A DNA stretch of 64,000 bases from Gemmatimonadota bacterium (GCA_026387935.1 JAPLKU010000003.1:124001-188000); one strand, 5' to 3'; counted from the stretch's first letter, positions 16,826-26,321 are shown. Translations and numbers: made by a program. Notes: generated by a model not told the origin, from the sequence alone.

Positions 16826-17841
16826 ACGAACTCCGCCACTTCGCCGGCGCGCCACGTCATGCTCCATCGCGCCGTCGCGCCAGGCTCAATCCAGCGCGCC
16901 GTTTCCCACGCGCCGAGCGCATCGGCCAGCGACTCCGGTGCACCAAGGCAGGGCCCGATCGTCACGGTCGAATACGTCCGCGCGCGACGCCAGCGCATGA
17001 ATGGGCGCTTTCGCTCTGTTGGCGCAAGCACACCACGATTGATCCAGATGCCCGCATGCGACAGCTCTCGGCCATGCACCCGCATCTCGAGTCGCTGGCG
17101 TCCTTCCTCGAGCACAATCGCCGTCTCCGACTTGGGCAGCTCCACGAACAGCGTGCAGGCGAACTTTTCGCCGAGCGCCGCCGGCCGTGACATATCCGCC
17201 AGCTTTCCGCCTGACCGCACGCCCGGCCACGCATGCAGCGTATCACCGCCAGCAAGCTCGACGCCGTCCGCCATACACACGCGGGTCTTGGCGCCCTTTG
17301 GCAACACGAGCCTCGTCGAATCGGTCAGCGGAAACACCGGGTGCGTCGCCCAGATAAACGGCGCGCGCACCGCGCCGATGTTTGACGCCGCGTACGTGAA
17401 CTCGATCACGCCGTCGGGCCGCACCGTGATTCGGCGCGTGAACTGAAAGGTCAGCGGAGCGATCGTCCACGAACAGCTTGCCGAATTGCCTAACTCATTC
17501 GTGCCAACGGCGGTCTCACAGCCCTGCTGCCAGAGCGCGCCACGCTTGGCGATCTTCGCGCCGGCAGCACCCTCTACCCAGGTAGGCAGTTTGCATGCAG
17601 CGATCGTCGGAAAACACTCGTCGAATCCGCCGGAGCCGACGGCCTCACCAAGCGACGCATCTTCATTCGCCACCGTGAACGCCGCATCAGGATTGTGCCA
17701 GAGCCACTGGCGGCCACCGACCGTCACGTCGCGCACGCGTCCACCGAGCGACGGCAGGAGCGTCACGCTCGACGCGCCGGCCGAAAGGGTCACGAATCCT
17801 GGTGCTGAAGGCACGGTGGTTGCCGCCGAGGAGGCGATCAC
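16822..17841 (-). CDS. Aldose 1-epimerase-like (mutarotase fold) protein
   Basis: 339 residues of a galactose-mutarotase/DUF4432-type beta-sandwich. Features are an N-terminal LLPSLGGRVRDVTVGGRQWLW (the usual opening strands of this fold), a GGFDECFPTI block and THPVFPL, where the family has a catalytic His, with a Glu-rich C-terminal part. GTG 17841 is chosen because GGAG sits about 10 bases upstream and the ispH stop (17858) precedes it; a longer reading would overlap ispH for 85 bases without a signal. Substrate unknown. First gene of a three-gene overlapping set ending in fumarylacetoacetase. Confidence 0.78.
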   Translation of the reverse strand: MIASSAATTVPSAPGFVTLSAGASSVTLLPSLGGRVRDVTVGGRQWLWHNPDAAFTVANEDASLGEAVGSGGFDECFPTIAACKLPTWVEGAAGAKIAKRGALWQQGCETAVGTNELGNSASCSWTIAPLTFQFTRRITVRPDGVIEFTYAASNIGAVRAPFIWATHPVFPLTDSTRLVLPKGAKTRVCMADGVELAGGDTLHAWPGVRSGGKLADMSRPAALGEKFACTLFVELPKSETAIVLEEGRQRLEMRVHGRELSHAGIWINRGVLAPTERKRPFMRWRRARTYSTVTIGPCLGAPESLADALGAWETARWIEPGATARWSMTWRAGEVAEFV

Positions 17842-17857
17842 GTGCCTGGCGCTCCCA

Positions 17858-19072
17858 TCAGCCGATGACCGCGGGATCAACCCCGCGCGTAAGAAACACC
17901 CGCGCGACCGTCTCGCCAATCTTGTTGTTCGGCGTGCTCGCACCGGCCGTGAGCCCTACGCGCACGGCGCCCGTCGCGGGAAGCCAGCCCTGCACTTCCA
18001 CTTCCTCGTGCGCGCCCAAGGGCAGGTGACGAATCGTCCCCTTCTCCGCATCAAGGCAGGCGGCATCGGCGATGTGGTACGTGAGCACCTGCTCCGCGCA
18101 GAGCGCCGCCAGCGAAATCGTGTTGCTCGAGTTGTAGCCGCCCACCACGAGCATCACGCTCAGCGGTTCGGTAAGCAGTGCGCTCACCGCATCCTGACGG
18201 TCCTGCGTGGCACTGCAGATCGTGTCAAATGTTCTGAAGTGTTCGGCGCGGTGCGATGATCCATGCTGCCGCGCCATCGCCAGCCCAACCTGCTCACCAA
18301 TCGCTAGCGATTCGCGCGCCAGCATCGTCGTCTGGTTCGCGACACCGACGCGCTTGAGGTGCACGTCCGGATCAAAGTGCGGACTCGCCTGCAGCCGGTA
18401 CTTCTCGAGGAACGCTTCACGCGAGAGCCCCTTCCCTTCGATGTAATCGCCAACATCATGGCCCTGCTCCATGTTGCGCACCACGAGATACGTGCCGCCC
18501 GGATACTTGAGCACCTGCGACGCCGTCGCGCGGGTCTCCTCGTGGTAGTACTTGCCATGAATGAGCGACATGAAGCCGTCCTTCGCGTACGACTCCACCC
18601 GCTTCCACACATTCAGCACTGAGCCGCAGGTCGTATCAACGACCACGCAGCCGAGGGCCTTGAGTTCGTTCACATCGGTGATCGTCACCCCGAACGCGGG
18701 CAGGATCACCACATCCTCGGGCTTCACGGACGAGTAGTCGAACCCCGTATCGCGCGACGCCAGAAAGGTGATTCCCATGTCGCGCAGCTTGGCGTTTACA
18801 TGCGGATTGTGAATGATCTCGCCGGCGAGAAACAGCTTGCGGTCGGGGAATTTCTTGCGCGTCTGGTAGGCGTAATCCACCGCCCGTTCCACGCCGTAGC
18901 AGAAGCCGAATTCCTTGGCCAGCCGCAACGTCAAACCACCCGATTCGAGCGTGTATTCACGCTCGCGCAGCAGGTCTACGAGCCGCCCGGTGTAATCGGC
19001 GGCAAGGGTCTCCTGAACCTCGGGCCCGAGGCCGAATCCCTTGCGGAAATAGGTGGGTTGTTCGGTGGTCAT
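17858..19072 (-). CDS. ispH: 4-hydroxy-3-methylbut-2-enyl diphosphate reductase
   Basis: 404-residue IspH/LytB, the last enzyme of the MEP isoprenoid pathway, converting HMBPP to IPP and DMAPP with a 4Fe-4S cluster. The three cluster cysteines are in FGFCYGVERA, DTTCGSV and DTICSATQDRQ, and the substrate His in GEIIHNP is present. It is about 90 residues longer than Escherichia coli IspH (N-terminal extension and insert), matching the cyanobacterial/plant subtype. The start at 19072 has GGAG 6-7 bases upstream. Three 10-bp direct repeats lie just upstream in the leader. Confidence 0.96.
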   Translation of the reverse strand: MTTEQPTYFRKGFGLGPEVQETLAADYTGRLVDLLREREYTLESGGLTLRLAKEFGFCYGVERAVDYAYQTRKKFPDRKLFLAGEIIHNPHVNAKLRDMGITFLASRDTGFDYSSVKPEDVVILPAFGVTITDVNELKALGCVVVDTTCGSVLNVWKRVESYAKDGFMSLIHGKYYHEETRATASQVLKYPGGTYLVVRNMEQGHDVGDYIEGKGLSREAFLEKYRLQASPHFDPDVHLKRVGVANQTTMLARESLAIGEQVGLAMARQHGSSHRAEHFRTFDTICSATQDRQDAVSALLTEPLSVMLVVGGYNSSNTISLAALCAEQVLTYHIADAACLDAEKGTIRHLPLGAHEEVEVQGWLPATGAVRVGLTAGASTPNNKIGETVARVFLTRGVDPAVIG

Positions 19073-19088
19073 GGCGCTCCGTGTAAGC

Positions 19089-19118
19089 TAAGGGGTCATA
19101 AGGTGGGATAAGGGGTGA
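19089..19118 (-). repeat. Three 10-bp direct repeats in the ispH leader
   Basis: Consecutive decamers TAAGGGGTCA, TAAGGTGGGA and TAAGGGGTGA, starting 17 bases upstream of the ispH start codon. Spacing is one helical turn, as in a cooperative operator, but no known regulator box is recognised. Confidence 0.55.
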
Positions 19119-19336
19119 TTGTGCCCCCGGCGTCAGACGGGCACTTTTGACCTTGAATGGCCTCGGTGCGGGCAGCCCCACTCCGGCCCCGCCGTAGGGA
19201 AAGCCCGCGCAACCGATCCACCGGTTCGCTGACACCGGAGCACTCCGCCCCACGCCACTGTACTGGTGTCGGTGGCGGCACCGCGCCATGACGGCGCGGA
19301 ATCTCCCGAAAGTAGGGCTGCCGACGCGAGGGTCAT

Positions 19337-20192
19337 ATGACACGCGACATCATCGTCCCCCCTCGACGGTTCGGCACAGGCCGATGCCGCCATTCCTCAC
19401 GCCGCCGCGCTGGGAATCAAGACGCTGGGCAACCTGCACCTCGTACGCGTGCATGTCCCGATCCTCTCTTACATGGCGTCCGAATCGCCGCTCGCCATTC
19501 CTGATCTGGCTTGGGATGAACGGGTGCGGGTGATGGCCGAAAACTGGCTCTTGCGCGTGGCCGCCGAGGTGCGCGGCCGCGTGAAGGTTCCAGTCTCGTA
19601 TGAACTGCGGGTCGGTAATCCCGCCGACGAGATCATTGCCGCGGCGACTGAACCCGGCGCCCACGCAATCGTGTGCACCACGCATGGCCATGGCGGCTGG
19701 GCGCCTCAGTGGGTGTTCAGCGTAACCGACGCCATCATTCGGCACTCGCCCTGCCCGGTGCTCGCGAGCGATGCCGTTGTGGACCTCTATCGGGTTGTGG
19801 CGCCACCCTGGTTAGGCGACGCGCTCGACGCCGTGCAGCGTGGACGGGTGGATCCGTTCGGAGTCGATCCGATTGCTAACGCGGCCATGCACGAACTCGA
19901 GCGGACGGCGCAGACCCTGATCCTCCACGGGATTCATGCGACGTCAACGGTGGAGGTCGCCACCAACTCCACACGTGCCATTCTCGATCGGATCGCGCTG
20001 ACGGACCCTGACTTGCTTGCGCTGACTACCCACGGGCGGGGCCTGTCTCGCCTCGTCATGGGCAGCGTGGCTGACAAGGTGCTGCGGGCTGGTGGGCGGC
20101 CGGCCCTCTGCTGGCGACCACCAGCGGAGATGGCGACTAGCCGTTACCTCCACGCGGCTGATTCTTCCTTCCTATTGACGCCCCTTCTATGA
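19337..20192 (+). pseudogene. Two-domain universal stress protein, frameshifted near the N-terminus
   Basis: Tandem UspA-domain protein. From ATG 19337 the reading is MTRDIIVP, then a run of six C (19357-19362) breaks it. With five C it would continue as LDGSAQADAAIPHAAALG, the normal first strand and ATP-binding Asp of a UspA domain. After that the second frame is clean to 20192. Domain 1 retains CTTHGHGGWAPQW (the G-x2-G-x9-G(S/T) ATP site is degenerate). Domain 2 is short and ends with TTHGRGLSRLVMGSVADKVLR, a good ATP-site motif. A start at 19449 would omit the first strand. Either a genuine disruption, a phase-variable tract or a base-call error. Its stop overlaps the CGNR gene start. 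Confidence 0.75.
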
Positions 20193-20857
20193 CGACGACC
20201 ACCTATCCCGACCAGATTGACGCCCTCGACCTGACCACCGAGTTCACCCGGTTTGTCGGCGAACGCCTCTGGCTCGATTTCATCAATAGCGACCAATCCG
20301 TGCGCGATTCGGTGAATCATCCCGACGCGCTCGATGCCTTCGAGTCTTATGTCGGTTGGCTTCGTGCGGCGCGCGTGCTCGACGATGAGCGCGCGACGGC
20401 CATGCTCCGCCGCGCGCAGCAGCAGCCCACGGCGGCCAGCGCGGCGCTGCATGAGGCACGTCGGCTGCGGAACGTCCTTCGTGGCCTGGCCGAACACAGC
20501 GGCATTCCTGGTGGGCGTGCCGAAGAGGCCGCGATTTCGGAGATCAATCGTATCCTAGGCCGCAGCGCCGGCAGTCGCCGAGTGGAATCGCGGTCGGACG
20601 GGGGATTCGTCCGCAGCTTCGTCACCGTCGGAGACGTGTTCGCTGGTCTGCTTGTGCCGGTCATCGAATCCGCCGCCGACGCACTCGTGCAGGAAGAACT
20701 GCCGCGCGTGCATCGCTGCGCCAACCCGCGCTGCTCACGCGTGTTCTTCGACGCGAGCCGCAACGGCAAGCGCCGTTGGTGCGACATGGCGAGTTGTGGC
20801 AATCGCGCAAAGGCGGCGCGGCACCGGCAAAAGATCAAGGTGCACACGGCCGGCTAG
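20189..20857 (+). CDS. CGNR zinc-finger/ABATE-domain regulator
   Basis: 222 residues. The N-terminal ABATE domain carries LDFINS. The C-terminal CGNR zinc finger has the pattern RCANPRCSRVFFD...RRWCDMASCGNRAKAARHR, with four Cys ligands and the naming CGNR motif, followed by a basic tail. Proteins of this type are thought to be DNA-binding stress-linked transcription factors. ATG 20189 overlaps the stop of the stress protein gene (ATGA), so the two form an operon. Confidence 0.9.
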   Translation: MTTTTYPDQIDALDLTTEFTRFVGERLWLDFINSDQSVRDSVNHPDALDAFESYVGWLRAARVLDDERATAMLRRAQQQPTAASAALHEARRLRNVLRGLAEHSGIPGGRAEEAAISEINRILGRSAGSRRVESRSDGGFVRSFVTVGDVFAGLLVPVIESAADALVQEELPRVHRCANPRCSRVFFDASRNGKRRWCDMASCGNRAKAARHRQKIKVHTAG

Positions 20858-20866
20858 CCGCGCGGT

Positions 20867-21661
20867 TCAGTGCCCCTTCGCCTTCGTCCACACGGCGATC
20901 GCGCCACAGCCCGCCTGGCCGGTCACGCCGCGCCCACTCTTCACCACGAGCGGCGCCTGAAACTCCGTCGGCACCTCAGACGGGTGGCGATACACCTCAA
21001 TCGCCAACACTGATGCTGCGCTCAGCGCCTCGTCCAGAGCGGTGAACGGTGTTTCGCCTGCCGTGTATCTGCCATCAACGAACAGGTGCAGGCAGTACGG
21101 CGGTGTCCGCGACTGCACGGAGCAGCGCGCTTTCGCACAACTCACGTTGATTCCGTTCATGTTCTGCAGGAGCTGCGACGGACGCGTCACGTTCGACAGT
21201 GAGTCGATGGACTCCGGCCGGATGAATCTCCCCAGGCCGCGCTGCTCGCGTTCGTAGAAGCCGGCCTTCGCGAGTCCGGCGATCGTGCGTTCTCCGCTGA
21301 CAACAACCGCACCGAGCGACTGCACGGAGTTGAGCGTCACCTGAATGAGGAGTGTCGCGTTCGGCGCCAGCGCAGTCTCGAATGACGCGGGATCAAACCC
21401 CAGCCGCCGAACGGTGAAGCCGTTTCGGCCCGGCTTGAGTGAATCGAGGTGAAAGCGCCCGGAGTCGTCACTGATTGCGTGCCGGCCGAGCGAATCGGTG
21501 AGCACCTCGGCGTTCGCAATCGGGCGGCCGGAGGTGTCGCGAACGGTCCCGGCGATGGCGGAGCGCGGGGTTGATTGCGCGACACTGCACGCCGGAGCGA
21601 AGGCCGCGCAGAGTCCGAGAAACCACAACATGTTCCGACGCCAAACCGCTGTCATGCGCAT
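20867..21661 (-). CDS. Exported carboxypeptidase-regulatory-like/TonB-plug domain protein
   Basis: 264 residues. Signal peptide ending near ACSVAQ. Residues about 34-105 are a CarboxypepD_reg-like beta-sandwich (IAGTVRDTSGRPIANAEVLTD...). Then a short plug-like region (RPSQLLQNMNGINVSC) as in TonB-dependent receptors, but no beta-barrel follows. Four Cys in the C-terminal half may form disulfides. Probably an outer-membrane or periplasmic accessory protein; the common Gemmatimonadota form of this family is of unknown role. Convergent with the CGNR gene, 9 bp away. Confidence 0.75.
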   Translation of the reverse strand: MRMTAVWRRNMLWFLGLCAAFAPACSVAQSTPRSAIAGTVRDTSGRPIANAEVLTDSLGRHAISDDSGRFHLDSLKPGRNGFTVRRLGFDPASFETALAPNATLLIQVTLNSVQSLGAVVVSGERTIAGLAKAGFYEREQRGLGRFIRPESIDSLSNVTRPSQLLQNMNGINVSCAKARCSVQSRTPPYCLHLFVDGRYTAGETPFTALDEALSAASVLAIEVYRHPSEVPTEFQAPLVVKSGRGVTGQAGCGAIAVWTKAKGH

Positions 21662-21710
21662 CCCTCCGCCACATCAATCTTATCGCAGACGGAATGGGGA
21701 CGCCTGCACC

Positions 21711-24335
21711 CTACCGATCCCTCCCTCTCCGCTTGCCCCGCCCCGACGGCGACCCGGGCTTGTTGCCGCCCTTCCCGCCGCGCCGGTCATCGCCAAACCC
21801 ACCGGGACCGCCGCCGCCACGCCCATCTCGGCCGCCGCGACCTGATCCGGCGCGATCGCGCGACCCGCCACCATCGCGGCCGCCACCACGCCCGCGGTCG
21901 TGCTTCCCCGATCCACCACCACCGCCACCCCGCGACGGACCGCGCTGACCTTCGCGCGTGAGTTCATCGTCAGTGAACGGCCGCTCCAGCGCTTCGTGCA
22001 CTTCCTCCACCGAGTTCGCCTTCACCGATCCGCGAGCGCCGCGCGTCACCGTGAACCGCAGTGGCCGGTCGAACTCGTCCATCGGCAATTCTTCTGCCAC
22101 GAGCCCACGCGCCACCTTCTCCGGCATCACAATCCGCATCACGCCACGCGAACCATCCGCACCTTCTTCCACTTCGTAGTGAATCGTGCAGGTGCGCCCG
22201 CGAATCTCCACCGCGCCCGGCAGCTGCCCAAGCCGATCGCGCTCCGCGCGCGGCACGAAATCGTCGGCGTTGAACCGTAGCGGCAGCGCGCGATAGTCAT
22301 GCAGCGACCGCACCTCGCCCATCTGCCCTTCGTACCACTTGGCCAACTCGGCCAATCCGAGTTTCGGCGTAACGCCACCGGACCGGCGCCACGCCTCACG
22401 CACCTGCTCGATGCCCTGCAGGTTGCGCGGCACCGCCGCATGACGCGCTTCGCCGCGCGCGAGCGCAGCGGCCAGCACATGCCGTGCGTCGCTCTCAAGC
22501 CCCGGCGGAAACTCGTGAATCGCCTCGCGCTCGCGCTCCAGCTCAAACCCGAAATACGTGACCCGACGCTCCATTGCCAGCGGCGACTGCTTGTGCTTGC
22601 CGTCAAACACCAGCATCGGCTTGCTCGCGGTCGAATACTTCCGCACGAGATGCGCCGGGATGTTCGTCCCTTCAATGGCCGCGCGCGGAATTCCCATCTT
22701 GTCGGCGAAGTAGCGCAGGTTGCCACAGATCGGGCCCCAACTCCCCGCCACACTGGTCTTTGACACCCGCGCATCGTCACCGCTCGCCGTCGTCTCGTCA
22801 ATCACGAGATCAAATGGCTGCACCTTGGCCAGCAACTCCACGAACTGCGCTTCGATTCTATCCGACGCCTTGAGCATTACCGACGGCAACGCAATTCCAA
22901 CCGCGCGGAAAATGCTCGCCATCGCCAGCGCGGCATCCTCCATCGATTTCACCAGCACGCCGCGCCGCTCGGCCCAATGCTCGATGCTCTCGTCAAACAA
23001 ATGCCGCGGCAGGCCATACACCTCACCGGCATACCCGCAGGTCGTATAGGCCTCGGCGTACACATTGTACGCGGTGAGGTTGTCGCTCCCGCGCACCATC
23101 AGGCCGGCCAGGTCGCGATCCTCGCGCGTCATCCGGTGCAGCGACTCGATGCCCGCCATCACCGCCACATAGGGCAGCAGCACGTCATCACAGTGCACGA
23201 GCAGCTCGGCCCAGGGCCGGTCCACCGGCATCGCTTCAACCGATCGCCCGTACCGCGTGAGCTTTCCGTTTTCGACAATCCCGCGCGACTCGAGCAACTC
23301 CAGCGCCTTGCGGTAGCTCGCCACATCGAGCGGCACCGGCAGGTCGAGCTCGTCCGCACGCACGCCGAGCGCTGCACAGGTGAGCGCCACGCGCTGACTG
23401 TCGCCGGCGAGCTGGAACTCCGGCTCGGTGGGTTTCAGCGAGGGGAACTGAATATCACGGTCGCTGAGAATGAATACGCGCCCGCCGGCCACGCGTCCAT
23501 GCACACGGCCGGCCATCTGCAGAATCTCGTTCGCGCCGAGGTGCACCTTGGTAAGCACGTTGCGGCCATTCTCGACCAGGTTCGCAAAACGCGTGTCGTC
23601 GATGACCACGGTGTCGAGCCCCTTCACGTTCAGGGCACTCTGCCCAGCCGCCGTCATCGCGAGGAGGTACGGCTTCTTGACCGTTCCCTCGAGGAACGGG
23701 CGAATCACACGAATCGGTTCGCCGCCATGGTAGAACTGCGCCGTGATCTTCGGAAAACGCGAACTCACCCCGGCTGAGGCCTCTTCCACGCCAGCGCGCG
23801 TGGGAAGAAACACACCCACGCCACGGTCTTCCTTCAGCACGCGTGTCAGGAATCGGTCGTCGAGAAAATGAAAGAGCGACGAATGGATCACCCGCACATC
23901 GGCCGCCTTCTCGGGGTCGAACGACGTGCTCTGCACGACACTCGCCGAGTTCAGGTAGCGCGAGTAGAAACGCGGATCGACCGTGGCCGACAGCCAGATG
24001 AACCGGCAGCCTACGCGCTTGCCGAGCGCAAGGCAGAGTTCGAGTTCCGCACTCGTCTGGTGGATTTCGTCCACGACCAGCGTGTCCTGCGGACGAATAT
24101 CACCGTCCTGAAACCAACGGCGCGCAATGCCGGTGGTGACGATGACCACGTTCCAGTGCGGCGAATCGGGCGTCGCCTCGCGCTCACGATTGATGACGCC
24201 CACGCGAAGGCCGTGCGATGGATTGGCCGGATCGCCGTCACCTTCAACGCCAAGCAGCGTCTGCGCGAGCGGACGAACCGAGAGCGTTTTTCCGGTGCCG
24301 GTTCCTGCGACAATTCCGAATCCCTGCCGCGCCAC
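21711..24335 (-). CDS. DExH-box RNA helicase with C-terminal RGG tail (N-terminus uncertain)
   Basis: At least 874 residues of a superfamily 2 helicase related to HrpA/HrpB. Walker A is GTGTGKT, Walker B is DEIH, motif III is LSATVD and motif VI is QMAGRVHGR. The C-terminal 75 residues are an Arg/Gly-rich tail typical of RNA binding. GTG 24335 is the only standard start, but it leaves just nine residues before Walker A. The frame stays open and codon-like upstream to about 24581 and encodes RRIIVIAPTRAACETIELAFG, a plausible N-terminal piece. No ATG, GTG or TTG exists there; only CTG (for example 24563) or ATT. The true protein is therefore probably longer. Confidence 0.85.
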   Translation of the reverse strand: MARQGFGIVAGTGTGKTLSVRPLAQTLLGVEGDGDPANPSHGLRVGVINREREATPDSPHWNVVIVTTGIARRWFQDGDIRPQDTLVVDEIHQTSAELELCLALGKRVGCRFIWLSATVDPRFYSRYLNSASVVQSTSFDPEKAADVRVIHSSLFHFLDDRFLTRVLKEDRGVGVFLPTRAGVEEASAGVSSRFPKITAQFYHGGEPIRVIRPFLEGTVKKPYLLAMTAAGQSALNVKGLDTVVIDDTRFANLVENGRNVLTKVHLGANEILQMAGRVHGRVAGGRVFILSDRDIQFPSLKPTEPEFQLAGDSQRVALTCAALGVRADELDLPVPLDVASYRKALELLESRGIVENGKLTRYGRSVEAMPVDRPWAELLVHCDDVLLPYVAVMAGIESLHRMTREDRDLAGLMVRGSDNLTAYNVYAEAYTTCGYAGEVYGLPRHLFDESIEHWAERRGVLVKSMEDAALAMASIFRAVGIALPSVMLKASDRIEAQFVELLAKVQPFDLVIDETTASGDDARVSKTSVAGSWGPICGNLRYFADKMGIPRAAIEGTNIPAHLVRKYSTASKPMLVFDGKHKQSPLAMERRVTYFGFELEREREAIHEFPPGLESDARHVLAAALARGEARHAAVPRNLQGIEQVREAWRRSGGVTPKLGLAELAKWYEGQMGEVRSLHDYRALPLRFNADDFVPRAERDRLGQLPGAVEIRGRTCTIHYEVEEGADGSRGVMRIVMPEKVARGLVAEELPMDEFDRPLRFTVTRGARGSVKANSVEEVHEALERPFTDDELTREGQRGPSRGGGGGGSGKHDRGRGGGRDGGGSRDRAGSGRGGRDGRGGGGPGGFGDDRRGGKGGNKPGSPSGRGKRRGRDR

Positions 24336-24577
24336 GCCCGGTTTCCACGCCAGATCCTCCGCGCGGAATCGCTCGGCGAGCGCCGACAGATCTGGGCCAT
24401 GCTCCTTCCAGAGCAGGGTTTCGATGTTCAGCCCGAACGCCAGCTCGATCGTTTCGCACGCGGCCCGCGTGGGCGCAATGACGATGATGCGCCTGGTGGC
24501 ACCCGTCGCGACGAACGCGTCGTGATCAGGCGGGAGGTACGGGTCGCGGACGCTGCGGTGCAGCGATGGCTCGGTGT

Positions 24578-25117
24578 CTACTGCGGCTTCTCCGGCTTGA
24601 CCGCGGCCTTCGGTTCGGGAGCCTTGGTTGCGGCGGCACTGCCGCCCGGGACAGCGGTGGACACACCCGTCACACCCGTCACACCGGTCACACCGGTCAC
24701 ACCCGACGCTCCGTTTCCACGCTGCTGCTGGGCGCTACGCGCATCACCGGCAACGTTGCCGGCCCCGCGGTAGGGCGGGGCGTCGCGAGTGAGCGCATTC
24801 CGCTGCACCTGCTGCAGCGCGGCCGCGGCGTTCGGCGACACCTTGGCCGCACGCTTCAGGTCGCCGAACAGCACGGTGGCGTCTCGCGGCAGAGTCCGGA
24901 TGGCAGTCGAGCAGTCGGTCGGGGCGGGCTGCTGGCGTTCAGGCACGTCACGCAGCCATACACGGCACATCCCAGCCGGCGGCATCGCCGACTCAGGTGC
25001 CGTTTGGGCCCTGTCCTGTGAACGGTCCTGGGCGGCCGCCTGCAGCCTGCCAACCGGCGCCGCTAAGCCCACCATGACCGCGGCGGCCAGTGCCGCCCGT
25101 ACGCTCCCACGAACCAA
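24578..25117 (-). CDS. Hypothetical exported Ala/Pro-rich protein with VTG repeats
   Basis: 179 residues. Begins with a hydrophobic signal segment (VRAALAAAVMVGLAAPVG), then a short Cys-containing part (GMCRVWLRDVPERQQPAPTDCS) reminiscent of secreted proteins with one disulfide, a helical part, and a tail with four Val-Thr-Gly repeats and a Lys/Pro-rich end. TTG 25117 is chosen because GGAGG lies 5 bases upstream, a strong Shine-Dalgarno match; an ATG 69 bases further up has none. Function unknown. Its stop lies inside the open upstream frame of the helicase. Confidence 0.72.
   Translation of the reverse strand: MVRGSVRAALAAAVMVGLAAPVGRLQAAAQDRSQDRAQTAPESAMPPAGMCRVWLRDVPERQQPAPTDCSTAIRTLPRDATVLFGDLKRAAKVSPNAAAALQQVQRNALTRDAPPYRGAGNVAGDARSAQQQRGNGASGVTGVTGVTGVTGVSTAVPGGSAAATKAPEPKAAVKPEKPQ
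24660..24703 (-). repeat. 9-bp tandem repeat coding Val-Thr-Gly
   Basis: Four to five copies of GGTGTGACC/G on the minus strand, each encoding Gly-Val-Thr in the exported protein. Single-base differences between units show it is not freshly expanded. Confidence 0.8.
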
Positions 25118-25241
25118 AACAACCTCCAGAATCTGTTGTTCCTGCCAACTGCCAATTGGCGGCTGCCTACTGCCTGCCGACGCCAAACATGTCCGTTCGG
25201 CTACAATCTTACGGATTCTCCAACCACCCGTCTATTACCCC

Positions 25242-26321
25242 CTAGTCTCCAAAACTGATCCCCGTCCGGCGGGCCGTACGGACGATGTCGTGGGTGGGAT
25301 CTACCCGCCGCGGTTCCTTGAGTGCCTCGTCAATCGGAATAGTGACAATATGGGGCGATTGCAGGGCCACCATGTGGCCCCATTTCCCATCGTCGATGGC
25401 CTCGACCGCCGCCCCGCCAAACCGCGTCGCCAGCAACCGATCATACCCCGTGGGCATGCCGCCCCGCTGGAGGTGACCAAGCACCATGGACCGGCACTCT
25501 TTCCCTGTCTTTTCCTGAATCTGGACCGCGACCCGCTGCGCGATTCCGCCAATCCGCCGGTCCTGGCCGGGCAGTGATGCCCCAAGGATCGACTCCGTCC
25601 CGCCTTTGGGAATCGCGCCCTCGGCGACGACGACAATGTCGAAGTGCCGTCCGCGTGACTCGCGCGCCATGATCGCCTCACAGACCTTGTCGATGTCGTA
25701 CGGTATTTCGGGAATCAGGATCACGTGCACGGCGCCTGAAAGTCCCGAATGCAACGCGATGAATCCGGCGTGCCGTCCCATTACCTCCATCACGATCACG
25801 CGATCATGCGACTCGGCGGTCGTGTGCAGCTTGTCGATCGCCTCCATCGCCGTCGTGACCGCCGTATCGAATCCGAAGGTCGCAACCGTGCCGCTCACAT
25901 CGTTGTCGATCGTCTTGGGCACGCCAACGACGCGAAGCCCTTTCCGCCAGAGCTGATGCGCAATCTTCAGCGAGCCGTCGCCGCCAATCGAGATCAGTGC
26001 ATTGATGCCGAGGTTTCGCGCATTCTCGATCAGCTCGTCCGAGCGGTCTATCTCGACAAACGATCCGTCGGCCTGCTTCACCGGATACGAAAAGGGATTG
26101 CCGCGATTCGTGGTCCTGAGAATCGTGCCGCCCAGGTGGCCAATGCCGCGCACTGAATCGCGCGTGAGGGGCACCACGTCGTCTTCGCCGAGAAGCCCGG
26201 CGTAGCCTTTCCGAATGCCCAGCACATGCCATCCACGATCGAGCGCAGAAAGCACCGCCGCGCGGATGACCGCGTTGAGGCCTGGTGCGTCGCCGCCGCC
26301 TGTCGAAATCGCGATGCGCAT
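25242..26321 (-). CDS. pfkA: 6-phosphofructokinase, group III type
   Basis: 359-residue glycolytic kinase forming fructose 1,6-bisphosphate. Motifs: GGGDAPGLNAVIR (nucleotide loop), IGGDGS (the Gly, not Asp, predicts ATP rather than pyrophosphate as donor), PKTIDND (catalytic Asp), EVMGRHAGFIAL and LGHLQRGG. The Lys in PKTIDND and the FGFDTAV...LHTTAESH block place it in the mixed-substrate group III, which includes both ATP and PPi enzymes, so the donor is inferred. It lies 23 bp downstream of the Rdx selenoprotein gene and is probably co-transcribed with it. Confidence 0.94.
   Translation of the reverse strand: MRIAISTGGGDAPGLNAVIRAAVLSALDRGWHVLGIRKGYAGLLGEDDVVPLTRDSVRGIGHLGGTILRTTNRGNPFSYPVKQADGSFVEIDRSDELIENARNLGINALISIGGDGSLKIAHQLWRKGLRVVGVPKTIDNDVSGTVATFGFDTAVTTAMEAIDKLHTTAESHDRVIVMEVMGRHAGFIALHSGLSGAVHVILIPEIPYDIDKVCEAIMARESRGRHFDIVVVAEGAIPKGGTESILGASLPGQDRRIGGIAQRVAVQIQEKTGKECRSMVLGHLQRGGMPTGYDRLLATRFGGAAVEAIDDGKWGHMVALQSPHIVTIPIDEALKEPRRVDPTHDIVRTARRTGISFGD

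Noticed and set aside
19357..19362. Programmed frameshift in the stress protein
   Set aside because: No stimulatory structure or slippery heptamer pattern is evident; a simple insertion or base-call error explains it better.
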